From assembly GCA_027886185.1 (NCBI GenBank), contig WOAB01000589.1:7135001-7199000 (forward strand): a DNA stretch of 64,000 nt, given 5' to 3'. The position numbers were made by a program, and so were the translations under genes. The notes beneath the pieces are model-generated. The model had not been told where the DNA came from. It worked only from the letters and a program-made list of their open reading frames with translations, and searched no databases. The stretch's first letter is position 1, and the number at the start of each line of letters is the position of its first letter. The stretch comes from Rheum nobile. Its lineage: Eukaryota; Streptophyta; Magnoliopsida; Caryophyllales; Polygonaceae. Below are positions 43,965 through 55,272 of the stretch, one piece after another.

Positions 43965-44303
43965 TCGTTGCTCTTGGACCGATCGCCGCCGTCCAATTTT
44001 CCGTTCAGATACAATCGTCGTTGTCGAGGCTTTGTTGGCGTTGCTCAGATTTGTTGCTGCTCTTTGTTGGAGCGGTTTGTCGGTTCCGCGTGTGAGCTTG
44101 TCTGATTCGGTGTCTCGCAGATTTCTTGCGTGGCTGCTCAGATCTTGAAAATTGCTTGTGATTCCGCTGCTTGTCGTTAATTTGCTGGAGATTGTCTTCT
44201 TCTTCAATTTTTTGTGTTTCCAGATCTTGATTTATGTCAACATAGTCGGTTATTGGCTTGAATTGATTCTCGTACGACCTTATATATTTGTTGGGTTGTA
44301 CTA

Positions 44304-44777
44304 TTGTTCGAGAAATTGTTGGTTTCATCTACCATGACTCTAGATTCCGGTAAACAGGGTCTAACGTGGAATGACCGTTGGGCGTTCACTCCTGCCCACA
44401 CAGATGAACAATGGTCTATTTTTGTAGACATGTACAATGCACATACAACTTCTCACGTATCATCTCCTATGTGGATATTGGATACCGGTGCTTCCTACCA
44501 CATGACAGGAAGTAAAGATTTGCTTACTAATATTAGAGACATTGCACCTTCTCCTATTTTCATTCCTGATGGATCACAAATTGATGCTTGTCAAGTTGGT
44601 ACTGCAGTTATCGACACCAACTTCCGGGTTCCTAATGTGCTCTATGTGCCTCGTGTATAATGCAACTTGATCTCTATTGCACAACTAATCAAAGAGCTTT
44701 GGTGTCTTGTTACACTTAATGATAATTTTGTGTCCTACTAGACCGTAGGACACGAATGGTAATTGGAGCGGGTGAAG
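44304..44777 (+). pseudogene. Copia gag end and aspartic protease
   Basis: An ATG at 44335 opens a frame with TWNDRWAFTP and the protease motif WILDTGASYHMTG, then FIPDGSQ and NVLYVPRV. A stop at 44658 is followed by the same phase (CNLISIAQLIKE), the expected continuation. DTGAS is intact. Downstream the AAAGA-flanked Gypsy element separates it from the integrase at 50183. Confidence 0.88.
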
Positions 44778-44782
44778 AAAGA

Positions 44783-45453
44783 TGATGAGAATCAAACCCC
44801 TAAAGAGGTTCTTCTTCCCAAGAGAGAGTAGATCGTGTCCAAAGCTTGTTCCTTCTCCTTTCTAAGCTTGCTAGATCTTCAATGGAGTGTGAGGGAGGAC
44901 CACGGCCGAGAGGAATAAAGATGGGAACGAGGGGGTTGCCGGCGGTCCTTGGGTGCACGGCCAAGGGAACCCTTCCTAGAGGTTCCTTGGCTTGGTCGGA
45001 CTTGGATCCAAGATGTTGAACGAGTTCACTTCGAGATGGGATGAGATTGAAGAAAGAAGATGCAAGGGAGTTGAAAGCTTGGAGTGATAGAAGTAAGTGG
45101 CGGCCTAGAGGGAGATAAACTCAACCTTAGGCTATGCCACTTCTATATTCTTCACTAGTTTGTTTACAAGGAATGAAAGGCATATAAATACTAGAGTGTT
45201 AGGGGTCTTGGCCACATGGCCTTTCTAAGCTAATGGGCCTCTTGGGCTAGAAGTCCATAAACATATGGCTTCACACACCCAAAGAGGTAATGCTAGAAAT
45301 AAAATACATCTCACTAAAAATAGAAGGATAAAAGCCTTAGAGGCTTAGATATAGGCGCGCGCATGAATGTCTTGGAATCGAAGCATGGTCGATGCTTGAG
45401 TGGCGTGGCATTAACGCGTCGGCGCCTTGGTGGTCAATCACTGGGACTCATCA
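44783..45453 (-). repeat. 3' LTR of the non-autonomous Gypsy element (671 bp)
   Basis: On the minus strand it starts TGATGAGTCCC and ends TTTGATTCTCATCA. The integrase-end frame runs a few codons into it. Confidence 0.92.
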
Positions 45454-46254
45454 CTCTCCCCTTCTTAGCTTCGAAGCGTCCTCGCTTAGACGGTGTAGGA
45501 AGTCCGGGAGATGGAGGAAGTGTGGTGGCGCATCTCCCCTTCTTAAAGGTGAAGGTGGAGTGAGGGAGACCGCCACTAACACAAAGAATCTTGAGCATAC
45601 GAGAGTCGTCGGGCGGCTCCTTAGGTACCACAAGTTGGGGGGCCTCATGCGCAAGCATGGAGGCCGTCGGAAGAGACCTACAACAATGCAACTCAACAAG
45701 CCAAAGAAAGGTCAGCCAACGGTGTGGGAGGGTCCTAAGGATGGCTCTAAACATGACTACGGGGTGTAGGTGGCCACTAATGTCAAGGGTAAAGTTCTTC
45801 CCAAATTTCAGCCACCAAATCTCCCAACAACGACCCACAAAGCTAGGGTCCCAAGCCAACACACTAGGACAAAGGAGTTCATCTAAGAGTACCCCGGGGT
45901 CAAAGGGAAGGGTAACTAATCCGACGGTCAAGTGTGCAATGCGACAAGGGATGCCATGACCCATCCTAGGGGGTGTTTACTTAACACACCAATGGAATCC
46001 CTCCCCTTCTTAGGCGTGGCAAATCCGGTTAGAAAGACCAAGGCTAGGTCTTCCCAAGGGATGGATGGATGAGCTAGGTGTGTGTAGGGACCGGGAGGGT
46101 GGGACCTAGGCAAGAGAGAGGCAAGTGTAGACCAAAAGATATAATCCCCAAAAGTTGCCATGTGTATTATGGTCCCAAATTCTCTATGGCACTCAATGGC
46201 ATCCTCAATCAACAATGGCCTAAGAGAGGTCCTAAAGGCACAAAGCTCACCCAC
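45434..46254 (-). pseudogene. Degenerate Gypsy integrase fragments
   Basis: 46254-45928 retains FGTIIHMATFGDYIFWS, then GPYTHLAHPSIPWEDLALVF and KKGRDSI, which correspond to the integrase core start. 45964-45434 retains GIPCRIAHLTVG, DPSFVGRCWEIWWLKFGKN and the YHPQ region degraded to SGHLHP, then an LTR-proximal tail KRGRFEAKKGRVM. No catalytic triad is left. The frame ends at a stop inside the LTR. Confidence 0.65.
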
Positions 46255-46275
46255 TCGGAGTAGGAAATCATCATC

Positions 46276-48059
46276 CTAATAATTGCCCACAAAGTTACCC
46301 AAAATGACACACATTGGGGCTAGAGGACTAAGGAGGGTTTGGGGGTCATGCAAGGACAAAGAGACGGAAATCAATATAGTGTAAGCATGACAAGGAGATG
46401 GGAGCACATACCTCAGAGACAAGATGTGGGCAATCTTGTCTCGGTCCTTCTTGATCCGGCCATCAAACGGAGAAGGCGCCTCGGGTGGGGAATGCATGAA
46501 GCACCATCCTCCTTGGGAGAGAGGCAAAGGTGAGGCCTTGAACAGCCACGAGGGCGCCAGCCAAGGTGGGATGAAGGCGCACAACTCCTCCGGTGTGGTA
46601 GCCATGGGGTGCCGGCCTCCATAGGGTGGGCTCAAAGGAAAGCCGCTAGGAGTTGACATGGGGCTGCTCGCGGTTATGGGCAGCGGCCAACCAAGTAGTG
46701 GCCGAGCCAAGGGCATGGCTAGCCGAGCCGCCAACAAGGCATTGCCCGCCTCGGCGGTGAGGCACGGGCGTGGCGCCAAGAGGACGGTGGGTGTCGCTCC
46801 ACGGAAGAGCGCACATGGTGGTGGTGGAGAGCCAAAGGCCGCGAGGTGGGCCTTGGAGGCGCATGCCTCCTCAGCTACGTCGGCGGGATCGGTCGTTGGG
46901 CACGGCCGAGGCGGCGCGGGCATCACATGCGATGAGGGTGCGGGCACCGGGGCCGGCGGAGGTGGCGGGGGCTCGGGCACCGAGGCTGGCGGAGGCGCGA
47001 GCACCGTAGGCGGCGGGGAAGGACCCATGGCCGGGCTTCTCTCCCTGGAGGCGGTGCCCGAGCCCCCGCCATCTTCACTATGGCCGGTGAAGATGCGGGC
47101 ATCGTAGGCTCTGGCGCCGGCGTCGGGGCAGACGAAGGCGGCCGCACCGGGGCTGGCGGAGGCGCGAGCAGTGGTGCCGGCGGGGGTGCAGATGGCGCGG
47201 CTGTGAGGGAGGCATCGTGAGGAGCGATTGAGGCCATGTGAGGCGCGCCCAAGTCAATGTCAAACGCGGCCAAAAGAGGTTGAGGCGCATGCAAGTGTAC
47301 TTGAGGCGCGACCAAGGCGTAGGGAGGCTCTGCCAAGGCAAGTTGAGGCGCGGCCATAGAACAAGAAGGCACAACCAAAACGATCCGAGGTGCGACCAAG
47401 GCATGTTGAGGCGCGCCAAGTGCAGCATTGTTGTGGGCCTCTTCCCAAGAGGCAACCATGTCAATAGTAGCCTCTCCGTGGGCTTCATGGTCGGAGATGT
47501 GGTAGTTGAGCATCGGGAAGGCGCGTTCACATGCACTTGGGCTGGCTAGCGTGGATCTCGGGGCATAGTGGTGAGCCATGACATAGACAAGTTGGGCCCA
47601 AGTTTGGATAGGCAGGAAGCCTCCGAGACATAGGGACTTTTGCACCTTTGGCCACCATGTACGGGCATAGTCGGTGAAGTACCAAGTGGCGATGCGCACC
47701 TCCTCGCGAACATCATAACTCGAGCGGTCAAAGACATAGCGTGTGTGGCGCTCCCATGCCAAGAACTCGGAACCACCGTCGTTGCAACCAGTGAAGGAGT
47801 AGAAGGACATCCCTACACCATGGCCCTCGGGCTGGCTAGGCACATAAAGGTTTGACCGGGGCCGAGCTCGAGCATGCCGGTAACCGGGTGGCATTCGGTC
47901 ATATCCTCATCTTGGTGGCACAGAATGAGGCGCTAAGGGGCGGTTGGAGCTGCGGTCGGGGACACCATAGGAGGCTCGAGGTCGAGGGCGGTGGTATTGT
48001 TCAAACCAGACGGCTCCCTCGAGGAGATAATCGAACTCATCTTCTATAGGATATTCCAT
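46276..48059 (-). pseudogene. Gag with Ala/Pro repeat tail
   Basis: An ATG at 48059 opens MEYPIEDEFDYLL; after a frame break near 47900 the capsid-like part follows in 47894-46923 (SFYSFTGCNDGG, FLAWERHTRYVFD, WYFTDYARTWWPKVQKSL, WAQLVYVMAHHY). A repeat of about 10-13 residues (ALVAP, LALAEP, ALVAPQV) runs from about 47440 to 47230. A long Pro-rich stretch continues in 47028-46276. The tail is unusually low in complexity; plus-strand frames opposite are shadows. Confidence 0.7.
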
Positions 48060-49475
48060 GGCATTGGCACCTAGGAAAACCAAAGGAAAACGCCAATCAA
48101 ATGTTCCAAGGAAAGTAGTAAGACATAACACAAGACCAAATAAACAAACAAGGGAAATGCAAGAAGGACATATCAAACAAACAAACAACACACACAATGA
48201 TGTCTACACAACAAGGCAAGTGAGGTCAAGGGAAACACAAGTAGCACAAAGTAGGCTCAAGCAAAGTGTAATGGTAGGCTAAGGTCGTGTGACTTGAGTA
48301 CAAGGGGCGGGCCAAAGCACTTCCAAGCAAAGCCCAATGGGATGACTTAGACTAGATGAGTGAATGCCGAAAAAAACTATGGATGACAAGTCTAGAGAAG
48401 AGCCCAATTCGGCTACCCTATGGGCCCAAGGAGAGGAGGAATGTGGTGACAAGTAACATAGAGGAAAATGGAGAGATAGGATTAGTGGCCCATGGTTCCT
48501 AGGGGAGGTGAGAGAGCCCACCAAAGAATGTGGCCCAACCGAAAAAGGAAAATTGGAGTGGACCTTCTCTTGATTTTTTTTTTTGTATTCCGACTTTCTG
48601 ATTTATTTATTTTTTTGTATTGATGGGCCTTTTGCCTTTTCTTGGCCTCTTGTTTTGAATGAGGCTTTTTCTAACAATGGAAGAACAATGTCCAAATGGA
48701 AGACATGTAACTAGAGAGGAGGTGGGGCCACACAAAGGCCTTTGAATGTTACTTAGGGCCAGCACCAAGGGTGTGTTTGAAGACAAAATCCCAATTTGTG
48801 TGTGGGACAAGGAGGAGAAGAGGAAAAGGGGGTTGTTGACTTGCCACAAATGATCCCCATTTTTTTGAAGCCCACAAAGAGGAAGCTTCCAAGCACTCTA
48901 ACCCACACAAATCAGTCAAGAATCAAATTTGGCATTTATCCAAACAACCTAAGACAACCAAGAATGCTAAGAAGGAAATCACTTCTAGCCTTTGTCAAAA
49001 ATACCTAAAGTCACATGCACACTTAACAATTCAAAATGGAGCTAGCATTGGGAGAGGGGCACGTGGCTGGCCATGGGGGATGGTGATGGTGGATGTAGGG
49101 TGATGGTGGTGGCAGCAAGGTGGCGGACGCGGTGGTCCGGTCGCCGGAGGTGGTGGAGGTCGCCGAAAAATGATTTTTTTGTGTTTTTTGGGGCTGTTTT
49201 TGGGAGGGAAGTAAAGTCCAACTAAACTAAACACTAAACTAGCATGCAAACAAGAAAAAAAAGCATGGAAACAAGGAAAAACTGAGCATGAACAACTAAC
49301 ACAATAACATGAAGAACAAGAAAAATTTCAAGCTAACAAGAGAGAACCTAAGCCTAGAACATGTTCATCATGGCAACAACAAGAAATCTCATGCAAGCTA
49401 TGAAAATAAGCATAAAAAACTGAATTTGAAAAAGAAAAGAAAAACTTAGCTTGGACAATGGCTCTTGATACCAAT
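48060..49475 (-). other. Leader of the non-autonomous Gypsy element
   Basis: No supported gene between primer site and gag (about 1.4 kb). G/A-rich plus strand in 48100-48250 and a Pro-rich chance frame at 49249-49031. Confidence 0.55.
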
Positions 49476-50182
49476 TGATGAGAATCAAACCCCTAAGAGG
49501 TTCTTCTTCCCAAGAGAGAGTAGATAGTGTCCAAAGCTTGTTCCTTCTCCTTCCTAAGCTTGCTAGATCTTCAATGGAGTGTGAGGGAGGATCACGGCTG
49601 AGAGGAATGAAGATGGGAACGAGGGGGTTGCCGGCAGTCCTTGGGTGCACGGCCAAGGGAACCCCTCCTAGAGGTTCCTTGGCTTGGTCGGACTTGGATC
49701 CAAGATGTTGAACGAGTTCACTTCGAGATGGGATGAGATTGAAGAAAGAAGATGCAAGGGACTTGAAAGCTTGGAGTGATAGAAGTAAGTGGCGGACTAG
49801 TGGGAGATAAACTCAACCTTAGGCTATGCCACTTCTATATTCTTCACTAGTTTGTTTACAAGGAATGGAAGGCATATAAATACTAGAGTGTTAGGGGTCT
49901 TGGCCACATGGCCTTTCTAAGCTAATGGGCCTCTTGGGCTAGAAGTCCATAAACATATGGCTTCACACACCCAAAGAGGTAATTCTAGAAATAAAAGACA
50001 TCATACTAAAAATAGAAGGATAAAAGCCTTAGAGGCTTGGATATAGGCACGCGCATGAATGCGCCTTAGAGGCTTGGATATAGACGCGCGCATGAATGCC
50101 TTGGAATCGAAGCATGGTCGATGCTTGAGTGTCATGGCATTAACGCATCGGCGCCTTGGTGGTCAATAACCGGGACTCATCA
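49476..50182 (-). repeat. 5' LTR of the non-autonomous Gypsy element (707 bp)
   Basis: It matches the other LTR but has a 36-bp tandem duplication around 50050-50095. Confidence 0.92.
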
Positions 50183-50930
50183 AAAGAGGTGGTGTATATT
50201 GGTTGTTTGTTGTTGTCGTTGCACGAACTGATGCTTGCAACGTTGCTACTCTGTCGCCGTCTCAATTATGGCATAAGAGGATGGGTCATCCATGTTATTA
50301 CTTGCTTACCCATTTGCTTGATATTAAATATTTCTCCAAGGCAGTTCACCCATGTTTAGTTTGTTTTCAAGCAAAACAAACACGTGAGAGATTTCCCATA
50401 AGCTATAATTGAGCTAATGGCTTGTTTGAGCTTATTCATTGTGATGTATGGGGTCCCTACATCATTGACGTATCATGTGGAGCCCGTTATTTTTTTACCA
50501 TTGTGGATGACTATTCTAGGTGTGTTTTGGTGCCCTTATTGGCCAGCAAAACAGAGGTCGTACGCCTAGTTAAGAATTTTTTGTGTGTTTGTCCAGACAC
50601 AGTTTGATAAGAAAGTGTTGTGCTTTCGTACGGATAATGGTACTGAGTTCTTACCTTTTTTCTAATTATTTTGCCATAAATGGAATTATATTTGAGACAT
50701 CATGTGTTGCAACTCCGCATCAGAATGGTCGCATGGAGCGAAAACATAGACATATTCTAAATGTTGCCAGGGCTCTACGATTTCAAGCTTCTTTACCACT
50801 GAAATTTTAGGGTGAATGTGTGCTCACTGCAGTCTATCTTATTAATCGTACACCATCATCTCTACATGGTGGCAAGTCTCCATTTGAGATTCTATTTGGG
50901 CGATCTCCTTTTCGATATAGTTCCTTAACT
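50183..50930 (+). pseudogene. Copia integrase remnant
   Basis: Three broken frames give LWHKRMGHPCYYL with the HHCC zinc region (CLVCFQAKQ), the core LIHCDVWGPY (first Asp), FTIVDDYSR, FRTDNGTEFL (second Asp, near 50630) and TPHQNGRMERKH (Glu). YLINRTPSSLHGGKSPFEILFGRSP closes the domain. Catalytic residues are present but stops after ISYN, at 50605 and after PLKF break it. Confidence 0.88.
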
Positions 50931-51412
50931 CTTACAGCGTATTATGATTCTGATCGGGCGCATGTCCAGTTATCAGCTCTCTCTTACGGGCTACTTCGTC
51001 ATGTTAGGCCAATCTCCTATTTCATGGAAGACCAAGAAGCAACCCACAGTCTCTCGTTCATCGGCTGAAGCCGAATATCGTTGTATGGCCTCTGCATGTT
51101 GCGAGGTCATCTGGCTCAAGGCTTTTCTTCGATCTCTTGGAGTTTACCATTCCTCTCCTATGCGGCTGATTTGTGACAGTCAGGCAGCCCTTCACATTGC
51201 TGCAAACCCTGTGTTTAATTAATGCACAAAACACATTGAGATTGATTGTCATTCTGTGTGTGATCTTGTCCAATCTGGTATTCTTTCTACTTCTTATGTG
51301 CGCTCTGTCGACCAGCTTGCTGACATCTTCACCAAAGTGCTTGGCCAACAGTCTTTCTCCTATATTCTCGCAAGTTGGGCATTCGTGATCTACATGCTCC
51401 AACTTGAGGGGA
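50931..51412 (+). pseudogene. Copia RNase H fused directly after integrase
   Basis: AYYDSD, LTGYFVMLGQSPISWKTKKQ, SRSSAEAEYRCMA, LICDSQAALHIAANPVF and SYVRSVDQLADIFTK are the RNase H and C-terminal pol of Copia. They start within about 40 nt of the integrase end, so the whole RT (normally several hundred residues) is missing. Frameshifts occur near 50970 and a stop follows NPVFN. Confidence 0.88.
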
Positions 51413-51417
51413 AGTAT

Positions 51418-51549
51418 TGAATTTATTCTATATTTTACTGAGTTTATATTGTATTTTCCCCTTTTACCCTTTAACTAGCATGTATATATTGTAATTAGAC
51501 AAGCTTCAATGCAACGAGAAAACTTTTACCCCAAATCAGGTTTCTTTCA
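51418..51549 (+). repeat. 3' LTR of the short Copia element (132 bp)
   Basis: It follows the polypurine tract TTGAGGGGAAGTAT. Same length as the 5' LTR. Confidence 0.9.
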
Positions 51550-52027
51550 GAGCTTCATACTGTCAAATGCATGTATATGTATGTTCAATATTTGAATTTA
51601 TTAGCCACATCGTAGCAATTAAGAGAATAAAAGCAAATTAGGGCAAATTGGGGTAGGCACATGATAGTCGTTGTCACTACCTGAGGAACATCAAACATCA
51701 CATCTCACGGCCTCGATTCGTCAGCACTAGCCAAGCGCCCAGTTTTATAAAAAAATGTTTTATTTATTCTTTGGCTTTTTTTAGTACTCCATCCGTCTCA
51801 TTATATAGTACTTGTTTTCCTAATAGAGTATCCCAAAAAATTCTTCCTACTTCCCCCCACTTACCATAAATAGAATTTGTCTTTTTCTACAACTCATCAT
51901 CTTCCACTTTCTCCATTTCCCATTTTTCTACCATTAATTCTCTCACCTACTCTTCCATTAATCCATTCACACTCTCCTCACTCCTCACTTACCGCCTCTC
52001 TTCTAACCCTCAATCTCCCTCATTTTT

Positions 52028-52110
52028 TTCCTCTGCGCCGCTCCCTCTCTCTCGATCGCTCTCTCTCGCTCACTCTCTCTCTCTCTCGCTAAGAACCCTA
52101 AAAAATCGCT
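52028..52110 (+). repeat. CT-rich tract
   Basis: Runs of CTCTCTCT and CGCTCTCTCTC, interspersed with GAACCCTAAAAAATCG, resemble a plant 5' UTR. Confidence 0.6.
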
Positions 52111-52284
52111 CTCTCTCATTGAATCTTCGTTGGTTGATCTCTTATGTGGGTTAGTTCCTCAATTTCTCGCTCTTGATTGCTCTCTGGTTCTCCCCCCTCT
52201 CTCGCACAATTGTAAGAACCCTAAAAATCCCCTAGATCTCGTATTTGCTCTCTATTTTGCTCGGGTTCTTGAGTTTGGGAATTT

Positions 52285-52575
52285 TGTGGCTTAGATCCTC
52301 CAAATCTTCTCTCTTTCTCTTTCGCTTGTCTTCGATTCTTGCATTTGTCCTCTAAGAACCCTAGATTTGTCCCCTTGTTGTCTGATTTTGGGGGGTTTTG
52401 AGTTTTGGTTGCTCTATGGGGTAGATCCTCCAAATCTTTGCTCTTTCTCGTTTGCTTGTCTTTGATTCTTGCATTTGTCCTCTAAGAACCCTAGATTTGT
52501 CCCCTTGCTGTCAGATTTTAAGGGTTTTTGAGTTTTGGTTGCTCTCTGGGATAGATCCTCTTTCGATTATCTTTG
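52285..52575 (+). repeat. 130-bp tandem repeat
   Basis: (T/G/A)TAGATCCTC recurs at 52291, 52421 and 52551, each followed by a diverged unit containing TTGCATTTGTCCTCTAAGAA and CTAGATTTGTCCCCTTG. The last unit is incomplete. Confidence 0.75.
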
Positions 52576-52710
52576 ATTGTCGCATTTCTCTGGGGTAGAT
52601 CTCTTATTTTCCTCTATTGGTTTTAGGGTTCCTGAGATTGTCTTCGATCGTCGCCTTCTCTGGTTTCTTGGATACTCCCCAAATCGATTTCCCAAAAAAA
52701 AAACAGAATA

Positions 52711-53036
52711 TGAGCCATGAACCTTCTGGCTCCTATGTTTGCTCAGACCCAGATAATTGTGAATGGGGTGATTATTGTGATGGAAATCACTCGTACAGTC
52801 ATTGGAGACTTCAATCTGAGGATGAGCCATTTTTGGAGGGAATGGAAGAGTCGTTAGAAGTTGACTTGGTCGTTGATCAGGCACCTTGTAAGTCCCCTGT
52901 GGAGGGAAAAGAAGAGCCGCCGGAAGGTGATCTTGTCGTTAAGGACTCTGTTGATTCCGAAGATGGTTATACTTCAATTGATCATGGTGGGATGTCGTTT
53001 GATGATGATGTTGATAGTGATGCTTCATGTAGCTAA
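52711..53036 (+). CDS. Unidentified small acidic protein, possibly captured
   Basis: An ATG at 52711 (MSHEPSGSYV) opens a 108-codon frame, acidic throughout, with one Cys cluster (CSDPDNCEWGDYC, residues about 11-23) and a repeated pair EPFLEGMEESLEVDLVVD / SPVEGKEEPPEGDLVVKD (residues about 40-75). No membrane segment. It follows the CT-rich tract and the 130-bp repeats, in the arrangement of a plant gene with a long 5' UTR, yet sits inside the mariner ends. I do not recognise the protein. It could be a captured host gene fragment or an accessory frame. Whether it is expressed is unknown. Confidence 0.4.
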
Positions 53037-53039
53037 GTC

Positions 53040-54049
53040 ATCTCTATCCTGAACTTTGTTTTAGCTAATTTTATATGATGGTTTATGTGATATTGATGCT
53101 CAATGCTGCCGATGCTTAAATTGGAATGTTGTGTTGTGGTCTGATGATTGTGTATTGATGTTATTATCTCTTATATGTCCCCTGATGGTTTCTGTGGTCA
53201 TTGAATTACCTGAATTGTGATAAATTAATCATGAATATGTTATTGTCCCCTTGTTGGTTGCTTACATATGGGTATGATTGATGAGCATGAGATTGAGTGG
53301 ACATATTCTGTGTGCCTTCATTTGCTGGAATCCTAATGGTTGTTCTTTGTTGATAATATAATGTTATTGGTTAATTACTTGTGCTTAGGATTGATGACTT
53401 GGCATACTAAATTCTTCTACTGGTTGCAATAATCTGGCTCTGTTTCTGCAGAGTACAATCTTGTACTTTTTGGTTATTTTTCAACTTCTTCCTTTTCTCC
53501 TTAATCCCTGTGCAAAACTCACAATGAGCATTATACATGTTGCCCTGATCAATTGATGTCTGTGTGTTGTTGGTGTTAAATTCATAAAATGGTTATGTCC
53601 CCTATATATGATGTCTCATGTTATGCTCCTGAAATATGTTCCATTATGTAGTGCTCATGTTTGATCGGTGATGAAGTCTTGTTAGTATTGAGATGCAATT
53701 CATGTTTACTGTCCCCTGAATGAGGCTTTTTGGTATTTTATGGTCTTGATTAGGGAGATGTGTTTGTGATGCTTGGGGACATCTGAGATTAATCTTGTAT
53801 TCTGTTGTGTGATCAATGATGAAGTCTTTATTCTGCTGAGATGCTTTTCTTGTTTATTCATGCTATAATGTGCCATTAAGAACCTAGTGTAAAAACTGAA
53901 TGAGGCTTTTTGGTGTATTATAGTCTTGATTAGGGAGATGTGTCTGTGATGCTTGGGGACATCTGAGATTAATATTGTTTCCATATTGTGATGAGATGCT
54001 TTGTTGTCTGTATTGTATGCTATGAAAATATTTAGATTATCATGTAGGA
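53040..54049. other. Non-coding part of the mariner-like element with internal repeats
   Basis: No gene. 53310-53540 resembles 60370-60600 beside the right end. GAATGAGGCTTTTTGGT...GAGATTAAT (about 80 bp) is repeated 180 bp apart at 53718 and 53898. TGTCCCCT words are unusually frequent. Confidence 0.6.
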
Positions 54050-55130
54050 TCCCAAAATTACATGATTCTTGACAATTCTTGCCATATTGTCCACAAAAGT
54101 TAGTAACCAAAACAAAGTTTTTACTTTTCACATAACTTGCTAGTTATGTGAAATGTAGAAGCTTTTCTGATGTGACTATGGTAACCACCGTTTTTGAAGA
54201 AGAGCAAACACTTATCCAAAAGAAATGGTTCGAAACTTGGAAGGAGTCAAAACCGAAGAATCTGACTCGTCGATACCTTCTCAGTTTTCTGGCCATATCC
54301 GGAGCTACGAAAGTCCAATGGAGGCCCATGAGTAGTCATTGGAAAGCTAAGGAAATTATCTACAATTCTGATGTGAAGGTCTTCCTCAAATTCGGGTCAA
54401 CAAAACAGATAAATTGAAGAGCATCCAAGGCACTAGATTAAATAGCATTCCTTTTATGCATTTTTACCATGTATGGCATTACTTTCAAGGCAGGCCGTTT
54501 TAGTACTTAATTTGGACGTTTATTTGCTAATTAAATCAGGCTTTGAAAGCCTTAGAAGTTAGCTTAAGGGGCCGGCCATAGGATCTATAAAAGGCCACCT
54601 CTTCCTTTGTTATTTTTAAGCTTGAATTGAGAGAAAACATATTTGTTTGAATTCCAAGCTTCACTTGAATGATGGCTTCTTGGTGCATATATCCATGAAT
54701 GCTTAAAGTTCTTGTTTTGGTGCGTATATCCAAAACAACCTTTGGTGCGTATATCCAAAGAAGGTTGTTTGATATGGGTGAGTACATTTGGGTCCTCGTC
54801 TGGTTTTCTTATCCTTTCGTCTGGGTCTCACTTCTTAGCCTTTCTACCCTTCACCTTCTCCAAATCGTACATCCATGGTCAATCAATATCTTCTCATATT
54901 TCTTGGTGAGTTCATCCGAGGGTTATGAGTTGCTTATCCCAAACTCTTCGAGTCATACTTGATGAGTTATATCCCAAACTCGTCTAGATCCGTCTAGAAG
55001 ATTTATATCTTTCCCTTTCCACAAAGAAACACAAAACATAATCTCAATGCCCTTCACCTTGTACTGTTTTGGATCCTGGCGTGTGCGAGAGCACAACATT
55101 TTCACAAAAAAATTGTACTATAACCTAAAT
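54050..55130 (+). repeat. LTR-like insertion, ends uncertain
   Basis: TGTAGGATCCC starts near 54041; a GGAGCTACGAAAGTCCAATGG-type block (about 54302), a CTATAAAAGG box (54577), and GGTGCGTATATCCAAA repeats (54667-54772) are typical of plant LTRs. Left and right ends, and any duplication, could not be fixed. The 54148-54417 frame inside is probably not a gene. Confidence 0.4.
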
Positions 55131-55272
55131 ACATTCAGTTGTCCCCTAGTGCATATGATGTTGATGATGTTACTTGAGTCCCTTGCATTGGACATACTTC
55201 AGTTGTTGCTTGAGTGTCTTGTTCCTGGGTCTCTTGCATTGCATTCAATGTTGATGTTGCTTGAGTGTCCTC

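Larger units (their letters stand above)
44783..50182 (-). mobile_element. Non-autonomous Gypsy element with Pro/Ala-rich gag
   Basis: LTRs 44783-45453 and 49476-50182 are flanked by AAAGA (44778-44782, 50183-50187). On the minus strand: primer site reading TTGGTATCAAGAGCC beside 49476, gag, Pro/Ala-rich extensions, remnants of integrase, and polypurine tract AAGAAGGGGAGAG next to 45453. RT and protease were not seen. The right LTR is 36 bp longer through a tandem duplication near 50047-50090 (GCGCATGAATGC repeats). Confidence 0.9.
43822..51549 (+). mobile_element. Short-LTR Copia element lacking RT, split by a Gypsy insertion
   Basis: Two 132-bp LTRs (43822-43953 and 51418-51549, about 5 differences by eye) run TGAATTTAT...TTTCTTTCA. 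A TGGTATCAGAG primer site, protease remnant, integrase, RNase H and polypurine tract (TTGAGGGGAAGTAT) follow in Copia order. Gag is largely gone and RT is missing. The Gypsy element 44783-50182 sits in the protease-integrase junction with AAAGA duplicated. No matching 5-bp duplication flanks the LTRs (left TTTAT, right GAGCT). The element is defective. Confidence 0.88.

Noticed and set aside
46658..47107. Gly/Ala-rich plus-strand frames
   Set aside because: Antisense to the Pro/Ala-rich gag tail; composition alone keeps them open.
54148..54417. 89-codon plus-strand gene
   Set aside because: Its DNA resembles a block common in plant LTRs (GGAGCTACGAAAGTCC) and lies before a TATA box, so non-coding LTR is more likely.
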